Assembly (NCBI GenBank): GCA_018333075.1
Contig: BORH01000005.1
Coordinates: 186,001-250,000 of the forward strand
From: Heyndrickxia sporothermodurans
GTDB taxonomy: Bacteria > Bacillota > Bacilli > Bacillales > Bacillaceae_C
Direction of reading: 5' to 3'
DNA length: 64,000 bases
Positions 9,500-18,117 of this stretch are shown piece after piece (positions within the stretch are counted from its first letter, which is position 1; every line of letters starts with the position of its first letter). The translations under genes were made by a program, and so were the position numbers. The notes beneath the pieces were generated by a model. The model saw only the letters and a program-made list of their open reading frames with translations, was not told where the DNA came from and did not search any database.

Positions 9500-10084
9500 A
9501 TGAATAGTAGACGAAAGGTGATATTAATTACTGATGGTGACGACTATGCTAGAAAGGCGATTGAAGTAATAGCTGAAGCTATTGGGGGTAGATGTATTTC
9601 ACAATCACATGGAAACCCTTCACATTTAACTGGCGAACAAATTGTTAAGCAAATAAAAAAAGCTCCAGTAGATCCTGTATTAGTGATGTTTGATGATAGT
9701 GGATTTTTGGGTGAAGGGAAAGGTGAAAAATCATTAATTTTGGTTGCAAACCATCCAGATATTGAGGTGCTTGGAATAATAGCAGTTGCATCGAAAACAC
9801 ATCAAGCCGAGTGGACACGGGTCGATGTTTGTATTGATAGAGACGGGAACCTTACTCCTTATGGTGTTGATAAGTATGGAATCCCAGAAATGGAATTCAA
9901 AAAAATTAATGGAGATACTGTTTATTGTTTAGATCAATTAGATGTTCCTATTATAGTAGGAATTGGTGATATAGGAAAAATGGGTAAACAGGACCATTAT
10001 ACAAAGGGTGCTCCGATAACAAAGAAAGCAGTAGAGCTAATCCTTGAAAGGAGTGGGTGTTATGACAAAACAAGATTTAAATAA
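9500..10084 (+). CDS. spoVAEA: Stage V sporulation protein SpoVAEa
   Basis: Soluble protein of 194 residues of the SpoVAEa family. It starts with [19 protein letters not shown] and carries conserved [16 protein letters not shown] and [14 protein letters not shown] segments. No membrane segment is visible, unlike the other products of the operon. Function is unknown; in B. subtilis it is part of spoVA. A GGAAAGGA ribosome site precedes the ATG, and it overlaps spoVAF by 23 bases. The three genes that lie between spoVAB and this gene in B. subtilis (spoVAC, spoVAD, spoVAEB) are missing. Confidence 0.87.
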   Translation: MNSRRKVILITDGDDYARKAIEVIAEAIGGRCISQSHGNPSHLTGEQIVKQIKKAPVDPVLVMFDDSGFLGEGKGEKSLILVANHPDIEVLGIIAVASKTHQAEWTRVDVCIDRDGNLTPYGVDKYGIPEMEFKKINGDTVYCLDQLDVPIIVGIGDIGKMGKQDHYTKGAPITKKAVELILERSGCYDKTRFK

Positions 10085-11546
10085 AAAAGAACCAATCCCA
10101 GAGAGTCTTAAAGAGCTTGAAAGCATATTTGAAAAAAGGGTAGGGTTAGGAAAAAGCTTTGATCTAGGGGTTCGCCACATTAAAGTATTAAAAAAGAATA
10201 TTCAACTCTATTATATTAATGGACTTACCGACACTTTATATATTGTTCATATTTTAAGGGAGTTAGTTGAAGTAAATGATACAGAGAGGCTATCAAGTAA
10301 AGTATATGAGATTGTTCAAAATAGAATCGTTAATCAGTCTGTAGAAATCGTTAAAACCTTTGATGAAATGGTTGATCAAGTCTTATCTGGCTTGATTGCA
10401 ATTGTTGTGGAGGGTGAAGGTCAGGCAATTATCGTAGACGTTCGAAGCTATCCCGGCAGACAACCGATGGAACCAGATACAGAAAAAGTAGTACGTGGAT
10501 CTCGTGATGGTTATGTCGAAAATATCATTATTAATACAGCATTAACAAGAAGAAGAATTCGTGATGAAAGGCTTCGATTTGAAATAATGAGGGTAGGAGA
10601 GCGATCCAAAACCGACATAGCCATTGGCTATATTGAAGGAGTAGCTAATCCTGACTTATTAAAAACGGTAAAAAAGGAATTACAAACGATAGATGTTGAT
10701 GGAATTACGATGGCTGATAAAACGGTTGAAGAATTTTTACTAAAACAAGGCTATAATCCATTTCCGCTTGTTAGATATACAGAAAGAGCAGATGTTGGGT
10801 CTATTCATTTACTTGAAGGACATGTTTTAATTTTTATTGACACTTCTCCCAGTGTAATGATTACTCCAGCTACTTTTTTTCATCATGTTCAACATGCAGA
10901 AGAATATAGACAATCACCTGCAGTCGGAACATTTATTCGTTGGATAAGGATGATTGGTATCATTGCATCACTCTTTTTATTGCCTTTATGGTATTTATTT
11001 GCTGTTGAACCAAGTTTACTTCCAGAGCATCTTGAGTTTATTGGTCCAAATAAACAAACCCATATCCCGTTAATCATACAATTATTTATTGCAGACATGG
11101 GAATAGAATTTTTAAGATTAGCTGCCATACATACACCTACTCCATTGGCTACTGCAATGGGCTTGATAGCAGCAGTATTAATCGGTCAAATTGCTGTAGA
11201 TGTTGGTCTATTTGTATCTGAAGTTATTCTATATGTTTCCGTTGCAGCCATTGGAACCTATGCTACACCAAGCTATGAATTGAGTGTCGCAAATAAAATT
11301 GCTCGGGTCTTTCTAATGTTGTGTGTGGCATTCTTTAAACTGCCAGGATTGTTAGTTGGAGGTACATTGTTTATCATTTATTTAGCTCATATACGAGCGT
11401 TAAATGCACCTTATTTATGGCCGTTTATTCCTTTTAATCCTCAAGCAATCACCCATATTTTATTTAGAAGAACAGTACCAGGCACAAAAATAAGACCAAG
11501 TATTGTTCATCCAAGAGATCGATTTAGGCAGCCCGCTGATAAGTAA
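10062..11546 (+). CDS. spoVAF: Stage V sporulation protein SpoVAF (GerA-family)
   Basis: Membrane protein of 494 residues, homologous to the A subunits of GerA-type germinant receptors. The N-terminal half (about 1-290) is soluble. The C-terminal half has about five hydrophobic segments from around residue 300 to 450. The motif [12 protein letters not shown] and the segment [18 protein letters not shown] are typical of the family. An in-frame ATG at 10044 has no ribosome site; GAAAGGAG at 10046-10053 serves the ATG at 10062. In B. subtilis SpoVAF forms a complex with FigP (YqhR) that amplifies the germination response. It is the last gene of the operon. Confidence 0.92.
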   Translation: MTKQDLNKKEPIPESLKELESIFEKRVGLGKSFDLGVRHIKVLKKNIQLYYINGLTDTLYIVHILRELVEVNDTERLSSKVYEIVQNRIVNQSVEIVKTFDEMVDQVLSGLIAIVVEGEGQAIIVDVRSYPGRQPMEPDTEKVVRGSRDGYVENIIINTALTRRRIRDERLRFEIMRVGERSKTDIAIGYIEGVANPDLLKTVKKELQTIDVDGITMADKTVEEFLLKQGYNPFPLVRYTERADVGSIHLLEGHVLIFIDTSPSVMITPATFFHHVQHAEEYRQSPAVGTFIRWIRMIGIIASLFLLPLWYLFAVEPSLLPEHLEFIGPNKQTHIPLIIQLFIADMGIEFLRLAAIHTPTPLATAMGLIAAVLIGQIAVDVGLFVSEVILYVSVAAIGTYATPSYELSVANKIARVFLMLCVAFFKLPGLLVGGTLFIIYLAHIRALNAPYLWPFIPFNPQAITHILFRRTVPGTKIRPSIVHPRDRFRQPADK

Positions 11547-11607
11547 AACCATTGCCAAAAGTAATGTTTTATGATAAAGTTTAGCTAATTTATTTGAAAT
11601 ATTGAAT

Positions 11608-11650
11608 AAATAGACAGTTTGTCACTTGGACGACTGTCTATTTCTCCTTT
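11608..11650 (+). terminator. Intrinsic terminator after spoVAF
   Basis: Eleven-bp stem AAATAGACAGT/ACTGTCTATTT (11608-11618 with 11633-11643) with an extra GTC/GAC pair inside the loop, followed by a pyrimidine run with several Ts. Confidence 0.75.
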
Positions 11651-11679
11651 TTGTATATAATTGGAAATGAGGGATGCGA

Positions 11680-12999
11680 ATGTATTTTCATGGTACAACA
11701 AAAGTAAATGAGAAAAATCATCTTGAAATAGGTGGAGTAGATACAGTTAATTTAGTTCAAAAGTATGGTACGCCAGTATACGTATATGATGTCGCTTTAA
11801 TACGTGAACGTGCCAGAGCATTCAAAGATACATTTGATCAATTAGGCATTAAATCCCAGGTTGCTTATGCAAGTAAAGCATTTTCATCTATTGCCATGTT
11901 CAATTTAGTTAAAGAAGAAGGTTTATCTTTAGATGTTGTCTCTGGAGGAGAGCTTTATACTGCAATTGCTGCAAAATTCCCAATGGACCGTGTTCATTTT
12001 CATGGTAACAACAAAGGTAAAGATGAACTTGAATTAGCATTGGATTACAATATAGGGTGTGTTGTTGTAGATAATTTTTATGAAATTGAATTATTGCAAC
12101 AATTATGTATGGAAAAGAATAAAAAGATTTCAATTTTACTTAGAGTCACTCCTGGTATTGAAGCACATACTCATGATTATATTCTTACTGGACAAGAAGA
12201 TTCGAAATTTGGCTTTGACCTTCAAAATGGTCAAGCAGAACAAGCGTTAATTATGACTTTAGAATCAAAATATTTTAATGTGCTTGGACTTCATTGCCAT
12301 ATTGGATCACAAATTTTTGATTCAACAGGATTTACGTTAGCAGCAAGAAAAATTATTGATCAACTTTATAACTGGCATAATAAGTTAAAATATTTTCCTC
12401 CGGTTTTAAATTTAGGCGGAGGATTTGGAATTCGTTATACGGATGAAGATGAACCTCTTTCGCCAGATAGTTATGTTAAAGAAATAATTATTGAAGTACA
12501 AAAAAGAACAAATTATTATCATCTACCACTCCCGGAAATTTGGATTGAGCCAGGGAGGTCGCTTGTGGGAGAAGCAGGAACGACTCTGTATACAATTGGC
12601 TCAAGCAAGGATGTCCCAAATGTTAGAAAATATATTGCAGTAGATGGGGGAATGAGTGATAATATTCGTCCTGCTTTATACGAAGCTAAATATGAAGCAG
12701 TACTAGCAAACAGACCATTAGATGTGGTAGAAGATAGCTTTTCGATAGCGGGAAAATGCTGTGAATCTGGCGATATGCTTATTTGGGATTTGCCTTTACC
12801 AAAAATAGTAAATGATGATATTTTAGCCGTATTTTGCACGGGTGCTTATGGATATTCTATGGCTAATAATTATAACCGTATCCCACGTCCACCTGTCATT
12901 TTTGTTGAAAATGGTGAAGATCAATTAGTAGTAAAGCGTGAAACCTATGAAGATATCATTCGATTAGATTTACCTCTTGAAAGCAAAATAAATTCTTAA
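11680..12999 (+). CDS. lysA: Diaminopimelate decarboxylase
   Basis: Pyridoxal-phosphate enzyme (fold type III, 439 residues) that converts meso-diaminopimelate to L-lysine, the last step of lysine synthesis. The PLP lysine is in VAYASKAFSS near residue 61. HFHGNNK, HCHIGSQI and GGGFGIRY line the cofactor site. EPGRSLVG and the catalytic cysteine region AGKCCESGD follow. MANNYNRIPRP near the end is the substrate loop. An ATG at 11674 is in frame, but GAGGG at 11669-11673 and the family start (M-x-x-HGT) point to 11680. It follows the spoVA operon, as in B. subtilis, and stands alone between terminators. Confidence 0.96.
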   Translation: MYFHGTTKVNEKNHLEIGGVDTVNLVQKYGTPVYVYDVALIRERARAFKDTFDQLGIKSQVAYASKAFSSIAMFNLVKEEGLSLDVVSGGELYTAIAAKFPMDRVHFHGNNKGKDELELALDYNIGCVVVDNFYEIELLQQLCMEKNKKISILLRVTPGIEAHTHDYILTGQEDSKFGFDLQNGQAEQALIMTLESKYFNVLGLHCHIGSQIFDSTGFTLAARKIIDQLYNWHNKLKYFPPVLNLGGGFGIRYTDEDEPLSPDSYVKEIIIEVQKRTNYYHLPLPEIWIEPGRSLVGEAGTTLYTIGSSKDVPNVRKYIAVDGGMSDNIRPALYEAKYEAVLANRPLDVVEDSFSIAGKCCESGDMLIWDLPLPKIVNDDILAVFCTGAYGYSMANNYNRIPRPPVIFVENGEDQLVVKRETYEDIIRLDLPLESKINS

Positions 13000-13004
13000 A
13001 TTTT

Positions 13005-13050
13005 GACTCATTCGATGAACGAATCATCATTCGGATGAGTCTTATTTTTT
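13005..13050 (+). terminator. Intrinsic terminator after lysA
   Basis: Eleven-bp stem GACTCATTCGA/TCGGATGAGTC (13005-13015 with 13031-13041, one G-U pair), then CTTATTTTTT. It starts five bases after the lysA stop. Confidence 0.85.
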
Positions 13051-13104
13051 AGGTACAAAATCTTATTTGATGTTTGGAATCGTTTTCTTCACTTTTTTTT
13101 GTAA

Positions 13105-13133
13105 TTGCGTATTTTGTAGAAAATAGATACAAT
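13105..13133 (+). promoter_or_regulatory. Candidate sigma-A promoter upstream of the small peptide and ribT
   Basis: TTGCGT (13105-13110), a 17-base spacer and TACAAT (13128-13133) are close to the sigma-A consensus. The site stands about 60 bases before a short ORF and 225 bases before ribT, and would transcribe both. Confidence 0.5.
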
Positions 13134-13192
13134 AGAGAACGAATTGATTAAATACATAATAATTTCTTATCATTGAAGTAGGAGTGTATTCT

Positions 13193-13279
13193 TTGAGGAA
13201 AAACAACATTTTGTTATTTATTTTCATTCTTATTATAGCTTTAGGTTGGGGATTGTATTATTGGCTCTTCATTGTCTAG
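13193..13279 (+). CDS. Small single-span membrane peptide (28 aa), hypothetical
   Basis: A short frame starting with TTG: MRKNNILLFIFILIIALG, then a W/Y-rich end (WGLYYWLFIV). It has a positively charged start and one hydrophobic segment, the layout of a small membrane protein. TAGGAG lies 8 bases before the start and a good promoter-like site stands upstream, which is why I call it coding. I do not recognise a family. The start is non-ATG and the frame is short, so chance cannot be excluded. Confidence 0.45.
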   Translation: MRKNNILLFIFILIIALGWGLYYWLFIV

Positions 13280-13347
13280 AATAGATGTTTATTATTTTCT
13301 ACCGATGATTATAATGATAGAAAGCATTAACATTATGCAAAAGATAA

Positions 13348-13719
<372 letters not shown>

Positions 13720-13727
13720 AATGATTT

Positions 13728-13776
13728 GTCAGACACTGAGCATAAAATAAGTGGATTTTATGCTCAGGTGCCTGAC
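13728..13776. terminator. Long hairpin between ribT and convergent ypuF
   Basis: A 13-bp perfect stem CTGAGCATAAAAT/ATTTTATGCTCAG (13736-13748 with 13755-13767) with a 6-base loop. It lies inside a second pairing GTCAG/CTGAC (13728-13732 with 13772-13776). It sits between convergent genes. T-rich bases follow on both strands but are not a perfect tract, so it may be a two-way terminator or a dispersed repeat of the GTGCCTGAC type. Confidence 0.6.
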
Positions 13777-13796
13777 TAAATTTTGATTAATTCCAA

Positions 13797-14345
13797 TTAA
13801 ATTCTAATAAGTTTTCTGGTATCTCTATTTGTTTTTTTTGATATTGCAGCTGCTTTTCTTTCTTTTTCTATTTCCGTTCGGTCACGTAGCATATGTCGAT
13901 TAATGATAAATTCATTATTTACATCGTTTTGGTTCCCCCATTGAAAGCCTGTAATTTCACATTTCTTTTTGCAATGATATAACAATTCCTCATCAAGTAT
14001 TTTAATATCTATGCTTTGATATTCCTCATATTTTTTCATTTTTGTAAGTAAGGTATTCATTTTGATTGTAAGATCCTCATAATCGATACTTAATGATTTT
14101 AATTCTTTTTGATTATTGATTATAGTATTTAAAGCTTTTTGCATTAAACGAATTCCACCAACAGTATTGGCTCTTCGATAGTGATAAAGAGACACAGCTA
14201 ACTGTATTAATCCAACCCAAATAGAGCTTCGATTTTTCATGTCCACCATTTTCCAGTACTCTTCTAATTGTTCGTGACACTCAAAATAATCTCTATCACC
14301 ATGAAAATGGACTAAATATTGTATATATGCATTAGGATAATCCAT
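13797..14345 (-). CDS. ypuF: DUF309 protein YpuF
   Basis: A 182-residue protein whose first 90 residues hold the DUF309 signature, HFHGDRDYFECHEQLEEYW, followed by a helical stretch with WVGLIQLAVSLYHYRR. The H-x(7)-ECHE-x-LE-x-xW pattern probably forms a helical bundle; the function is unknown. B. subtilis has ypuF between ribT and scpA on the same strand; here it is inverted relative to its neighbours. The ribosome site is GGGAGG on the minus strand. The C-terminal 60 residues are lysine- and arginine-rich and not clearly part of the domain. Confidence 0.78.
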   Translation of the reverse strand: MDYPNAYIQYLVHFHGDRDYFECHEQLEEYWKMVDMKNRSSIWVGLIQLAVSLYHYRRANTVGGIRLMQKALNTIINNQKELKSLSIDYEDLTIKMNTLLTKMKKYEEYQSIDIKILDEELLYHCKKKCEITGFQWGNQNDVNNEFIINRHMLRDRTEIEKERKAAAISKKTNRDTRKLIRI

Positions 14346-14429
14346 TAATAGTCCCTCCCATATAAGCCTTATGTAAGTGTATCATAAAAAAAATACTATT
14401 TTTATGTATAATCTAGGAAATTTGCTATC

Positions 14430-14472
14430 AAATAAAAAAAACAAATCCAGAAGCATATGTTGGACTTGTTTT
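14430..14472 (-). terminator. Terminator of the yjcZ-like gene (minus strand)
   Basis: On the minus strand AAAACAAGTCCA (14472-14461) pairs with TGGATTTGTTTT (14449-14438), one G-U pair, and runs into TTTTATTT. It lies about 100 bases after the stop codon of the small YjcZ gene. Confidence 0.72.
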
Positions 14473-14575
14473 GAAAAATCAAAAGTGGAAAGCAAGTTTC
14501 AAACACTTATCAACTATTCATTCATTAGAAAATAAAGGTTTATATTAAGGTTTTGTACTTGATAGAAAAAGGTTG

Positions 14576-14671
14576 TTAACACCTAATATACGCACTACCA
14601 ACAATGATTAGTAAAATGAATAACACTACAATTAATGCGAAACCGCCACCATATCCAAAACCATCTGACAT
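14576..14671 (-). CDS. YjcZ-family sporulation protein (31 aa)
   Basis: A tiny protein: a glycine-rich start MSDGFGYGGGF, then one hydrophobic span ALIVVLFILLIIVGSAYI. This is the pattern of the YjcZ family, small membrane proteins made during sporulation in Bacillus. The ribosome site GGAGGT lies 6 bases before the ATG on the minus strand. A good sigma-K-like promoter lies 35 bases further up and a terminator lies downstream, so it looks like an independent unit. B. subtilis does not have it at this locus as far as I recall. The molecular role is unknown. Confidence 0.8.
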   Translation of the reverse strand: MSDGFGYGGGFALIVVLFILLIIVGSAYIRC

Positions 14672-14706
14672 AAGTATACCTCCGGAATAAATAATATTAG
14701 ACGATT

Positions 14707-14734
14707 TATATTATGTATTTAATGATAAAATGGT
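14707..14734 (-). promoter_or_regulatory. Candidate sigma-K promoter for the YjcZ gene
   Basis: On the minus strand AC (14734-14733), 17 bases, then CATAATATA (14715-14707) fits the mother-cell sigma-K consensus (AC, N17, CATAnnnTA) exactly. The predicted start lies about 15 bases before the ribosome site. Confidence 0.55.
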
Positions 14735-14916
14735 CTAGGCCTAAGCCTATATTTCGTCTCAGTAAAGTTTGGGGAAAATAATTTTTATTGGACTACAACG
14801 AATAATACACTATACTTAAAAGGCAGAGGAGTTATCAAGTAAAAAAATGAATTTTGAAGAAAGTGTATGCAGTTGTATTTATTAATCTACTTTTAAGTTG
14901 TGAAATTGGTGATGGA

Positions 14917-15672
14917 ATGGAATATAATGTGAAAATCGATGCTTTTGAAGGTCCTTTAGATCTTCTACTGCATTTGATTAATCGATTAGAAATAGATATA
15001 TATGATATACCGATGGCTGAGATTTCAGAGCAATATTTATTATATATTCATACGATGAAAGAATTAGAGTTGGATGTTGCTAGTGAATATTTAGTAATGG
15101 CTGCAACATTGCTAGCGATAAAAAGTAAAATGCTGCTTCCAAAATATGATGAAGAAATCGAAGATGATTTTGAATACGAGGAAGATCCGAGAGATGATTT
15201 AGTTGAAAAGTTAATTGAATATCGAAAATATAAAGAAGCTGCAGGTGAATTAAAGCAGATGGAGCAAGAACGTGGGCAAATGTTCACCAAGCCTCCAAGC
15301 GATTTATCAGAGTACATGAAAGATATACAACACGATAAACTACAGGGCGATGTTTCAATATATGACATGATTGGTGCATTAAATAAACTATTACGAAGAA
15401 AAAAACTGCAGAAGCCTTTATCGACAAAAATTACAAGGCAGGAATTATCTATTGAAACTCGAATGGAAGAAATTTTAAATGAGTTAACGGTTGAAAAGGG
15501 GAAACGAAATTTTTATTCATTATTTCCGATCCCTGATAGAAACCATATCGTTGTTACGTTCTTAGCTATATTAGAATTAATGAAGCGAAATGAAGTTTAT
15601 GTCGAGCAGGAAGGGAATTTTGAAGACATTTTTGTAGCAAAGAAAGGAGTAATTACAGTTGGAAATTATTAA
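14917..15672 (+). CDS. scpA: Segregation and condensation protein ScpA
   Basis: Kleisin subunit of the bacterial SMC condensin. It bridges the two SMC heads and binds ScpB to organise newly replicated origins. The 251-residue protein has the typical N-terminal domain (VKIDAFEGPLDLLLHLI, then IDIYDIPMAEISEQYLLYI), an acidic middle stretch (EEIEDDFEYEEDPRDD) and a C-terminal winged helix (HIVVTFLAILELMK near residue 215). The frame is open upstream, but the family start MEY-x-VKID gives the ATG at 14917; no strong ribosome site is visible there. Overlaps scpB by 14 bases. Confidence 0.94.
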   Translation: MEYNVKIDAFEGPLDLLLHLINRLEIDIYDIPMAEISEQYLLYIHTMKELELDVASEYLVMAATLLAIKSKMLLPKYDEEIEDDFEYEEDPRDDLVEKLIEYRKYKEAAGELKQMEQERGQMFTKPPSDLSEYMKDIQHDKLQGDVSIYDMIGALNKLLRRKKLQKPLSTKITRQELSIETRMEEILNELTVEKGKRNFYSLFPIPDRNHIVVTFLAILELMKRNEVYVEQEGNFEDIFVAKKGVITVGNY

Positions 15673-16252
15673 TTGGAAAGGAATACTTGAAAGCTTGCTT
15701 TTTGCTGCTGGAGATGAAGGACTTTCTTTAAAACAAATTATGTCTGTAATGGATTTAGAGGAGTTTCAAGCTGTAGAATTAGTTGAAACACTAAAACAAG
15801 ATTTTGAATCGAATCTTGATCGTGGTATTGTAATAGTTGAACTAGCAGGGACCTATCAGCTTGCTACTAAAAAGGAAAATTCACTTTATTTAAAAAAACT
15901 GGTCGAATCTCCGGGAATGAATACATTATCGCAAGCCGCACTAGAAACTCTTGCGATTATATCCTATAAACAACCTATTACAAGATTAGAGATTGAAGAT
16001 ATACGTGGAGTTAAAACTGAGCGTCCTTTACAAACACTTACGGCAAAGGGGTTAATTAAAGAGGTAGGACGAGTAAGCGGGGCTGGTCGAGCGAGACTTT
16101 ATGGTACGACAAAAGAATTTTTGGATTACTTTGGACTTAAAGATATTAAAGAGTTGCCTCCATTGCCAGAAAACATTGAGGAAGATTTAGAACAGGATGA
16201 AGCAGATTTGTTTTTTGAAAAATTTCAAGAAACAATTGAAAACAATTCCTAA
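15659..16252 (+). CDS. scpB: Segregation and condensation protein ScpB
   Basis: Partner of ScpA in the SMC complex (197 residues, two winged-helix domains). The conserved core SQAALETLAIISYKQPITR (about residues 98-116) and EDIRGVKTERPLQTL are clear, and the C terminus is acidic (LEQDEADLFFEKF). It starts with TTG at 15659 behind AAAGGAG, inside the scpA gene, so the two are made together. A strong terminator follows. Confidence 0.95.
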   Translation: MEIINWKGILESLLFAAGDEGLSLKQIMSVMDLEEFQAVELVETLKQDFESNLDRGIVIVELAGTYQLATKKENSLYLKKLVESPGMNTLSQAALETLAIISYKQPITRLEIEDIRGVKTERPLQTLTAKGLIKEVGRVSGAGRARLYGTTKEFLDYFGLKDIKELPPLPENIEEDLEQDEADLFFEKFQETIENNS

Positions 16253-16261
16253 CAATAGGTG

Positions 16262-16302
16262 AAAAGGGTTATTTGCATTTGCAAATAGCCTTTTTTTTAT
16301 TC
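16262..16302 (+). terminator. Intrinsic terminator after scpB
   Basis: A 16-bp stem with two G-U pairs (16262-16277 with 16280-16295, core TTATTTGCA/TGCAAATAG) and a loop of two bases, followed by a T tract. Confidence 0.88.
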
Positions 16303-16319
16303 ATATCTAAACTTGTCCT

Positions 16320-16348
16320 GCATAAACTTGTACAAAGTAATATACAGG
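16320..16348 (+). promoter_or_regulatory. Weak candidate sigma-E promoter for dacB-spmAB
   Basis: GCATAAA (16320-16326), a 14-base spacer and TATACAGG (16341-16348) partly match the sigma-E consensus (KMATATT, CATACAMT): 5 of 7 and 5 of 8. dacB is a sigma-E operon in B. subtilis. The -10 is imperfect. Confidence 0.3.
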
Positions 16349-16414
16349 TGACTCTTTTCACTAAATTTTATATTAGTAATAGTTGTTGTTATTAAAGAAA
16401 AAAGGAGTAAATAC

Positions 16415-17530
16415 ATGAAACAAACCATTTTATTCTTATTGCTTTTTGTTCTCATTTTTACCTTTTTCCCACAGCGGTCCTTGGCTGCTATGCCTTCTGT
16501 CAGTGCAGCGAGTGCAATTTTAATGGATCAAGATAGCGGAAGAATTTTGTATGAGAAAAATGCAAATGATGTTCGGAAAATCGCTTCAATTACAAAAATA
16601 ATGACTGCAATACTTGCCATTGAATCAGGAAAGCTAAAAGAAAATGTGAAGATTAGTGATACAGCTGTAAGGACAGAAGGATCTTCTATTTATTTAAAGC
16701 CTGGAGAGGAAATCAAACTTAAGGACTTGGTATATGGTCTTATGCTTCGTTCTGGTAATGACGCTGCAAATGCAATTGCAGAACATGTTGGTGGAAGTAT
16801 TGATGGATTTGTTTTTTTAATGAATCAGAAGGCTAAAGAAATCGGTATGAAGAATACGCATTTTGCTAATCCGAATGGATTGGATAATAAGGAAAATCAT
16901 TTTTCCACTGCTTTTGACATGGCATTATTGACTCGTTATGCAATGCAAAATAAAGCATTTAGAGAAATTTCGGGGACAAAATTTTACAAAGGTTGGGAAA
17001 ATAAAAATCGTCTTTTAACAGAAAAGTATAAATATACAACTGGAGGGAAAACAGGCTTTACAAAAAAGGCGAAAAGAACATTAGTAACTACAGCAACGAA
17101 AGATCAACAAAACCTTATTGCTGTTACACTTAATGGTCCTGATGACTGGAATGACCATATTAATATGTTTGAATATGGGTTTAGGAATTTTGATACGGTA
17201 ATCATACTGGATAAAGGTTATTTAAAAAATATTAAAACGAAGTACTTAAAAAATCATGTATATATTAAAAATAGAGTCCTATATTCACTAACTAATAATG
17301 AGAGAGGTGAGATTGAGATTGAGTATAAGCTATTAAAAGCGAAAAAAAATTGGAAGGATCCTAAGGAAATACCTAATATTGTAGGAGAAGCTGTTATATA
17401 TAAAACAAATGAACCGATACGAACAGTCCCGATCTATTATAAATATGAACAACAAGAAAAGAAGGAAGGATGGTTCAGTTTCTTTATTCAATTATTTTTG
17501 TTCCATACTGGTGTGAAAACAGATGGTTAA
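16415..17530 (+). CDS. dacB: D-alanyl-D-alanine carboxypeptidase DacB (PBP5*)
   Basis: Sporulation-specific carboxypeptidase of 371 residues that removes D-Ala during cortex synthesis and so sets cortex cross-linking. Signal peptide at 1-25 (cleavage after SLAA). Active-site motifs: SITK at 58-61, SGN (LMLRSGNDAANA near residue 111) and KTG (TTGGKTGFTKK near residue 212). Overlaps spmA by 8 bases, the usual dacB-spmA-spmB arrangement, which favours DacB over DacF. In the mother cell the protein acts between the two forespore membranes. Confidence 0.92.
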   Translation: MKQTILFLLLFVLIFTFFPQRSLAAMPSVSAASAILMDQDSGRILYEKNANDVRKIASITKIMTAILAIESGKLKENVKISDTAVRTEGSSIYLKPGEEIKLKDLVYGLMLRSGNDAANAIAEHVGGSIDGFVFLMNQKAKEIGMKNTHFANPNGLDNKENHFSTAFDMALLTRYAMQNKAFREISGTKFYKGWENKNRLLTEKYKYTTGGKTGFTKKAKRTLVTTATKDQQNLIAVTLNGPDDWNDHINMFEYGFRNFDTVIILDKGYLKNIKTKYLKNHVYIKNRVLYSLTNNERGEIEIEYKLLKAKKNWKDPKEIPNIVGEAVIYKTNEPIRTVPIYYKYEQQEKKEGWFSFFIQLFLFHTGVKTDG

Positions 17531-18116
17531 CTATATTTGGATAGGTATGACGTTAATTGGTCTTGTTTTTGCTGCTCTCAATGGAAAGATGAAGGATGTT
17601 AATGAAGCAATTTTTCAATCTGCGAATGAGGCCGTCACACTTTGCATCGGTTTAATTAGTATTCTAGTATTTTGGCTAGGAATTATGAGAATTGCACAGG
17701 ATTCAGGGCTCCTGGATAAATTTTCGCGCATTTTTCGCCCACTCATTAAACGCTTATTTCCTGAAATACCAGAAAATCATCCAGCAATGGGATTTATATT
17801 ATCAAATATCATTGCCAATATGTTTGGCTTAGGAAATGCAGCTACACCACTTGGAATTAAAGCGATGGAACAACTTAAAGAATTAAATGGAGGCAAATCA
17901 GTAGCGAGTCGATCCATGATAACCTTTTTAGCATTAAATACTTCAGGTTTAACGTTAATCCCTACTACCGTAATTGCTATTCGAATGAATTATCATTCTG
18001 CTTCACCGACAGAAATTGTTGGTCCAACTTTAATAGCTACTACCATTGCCACAATAGCAGCAATAATGATTGACAGGTATTTTTATCATAAGAGAAAGCG
18101 TAATGGAGTGAAATAA
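17523..18116 (+). CDS. spmA: Spore maturation protein A
   Basis: Membrane protein of 197 residues with a nucleoside-recognition (Gate) domain. Polar-lined helices include NEAVTLCIGLISILVFWLG and the conserved FGLGNAATPLGIKAMEQL (about residues 98-115). In B. subtilis SpmA and SpmB are needed for full dehydration of the spore core. Start ATG at 17523 lies inside dacB. spmB begins two bases after the stop. Confidence 0.92.
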   Translation: MVNYIWIGMTLIGLVFAALNGKMKDVNEAIFQSANEAVTLCIGLISILVFWLGIMRIAQDSGLLDKFSRIFRPLIKRLFPEIPENHPAMGFILSNIIANMFGLGNAATPLGIKAMEQLKELNGGKSVASRSMITFLALNTSGLTLIPTTVIAIRMNYHSASPTEIVGPTLIATTIATIAAIMIDRYFYHKRKRNGVK

Positions 18117-18117
18117 T

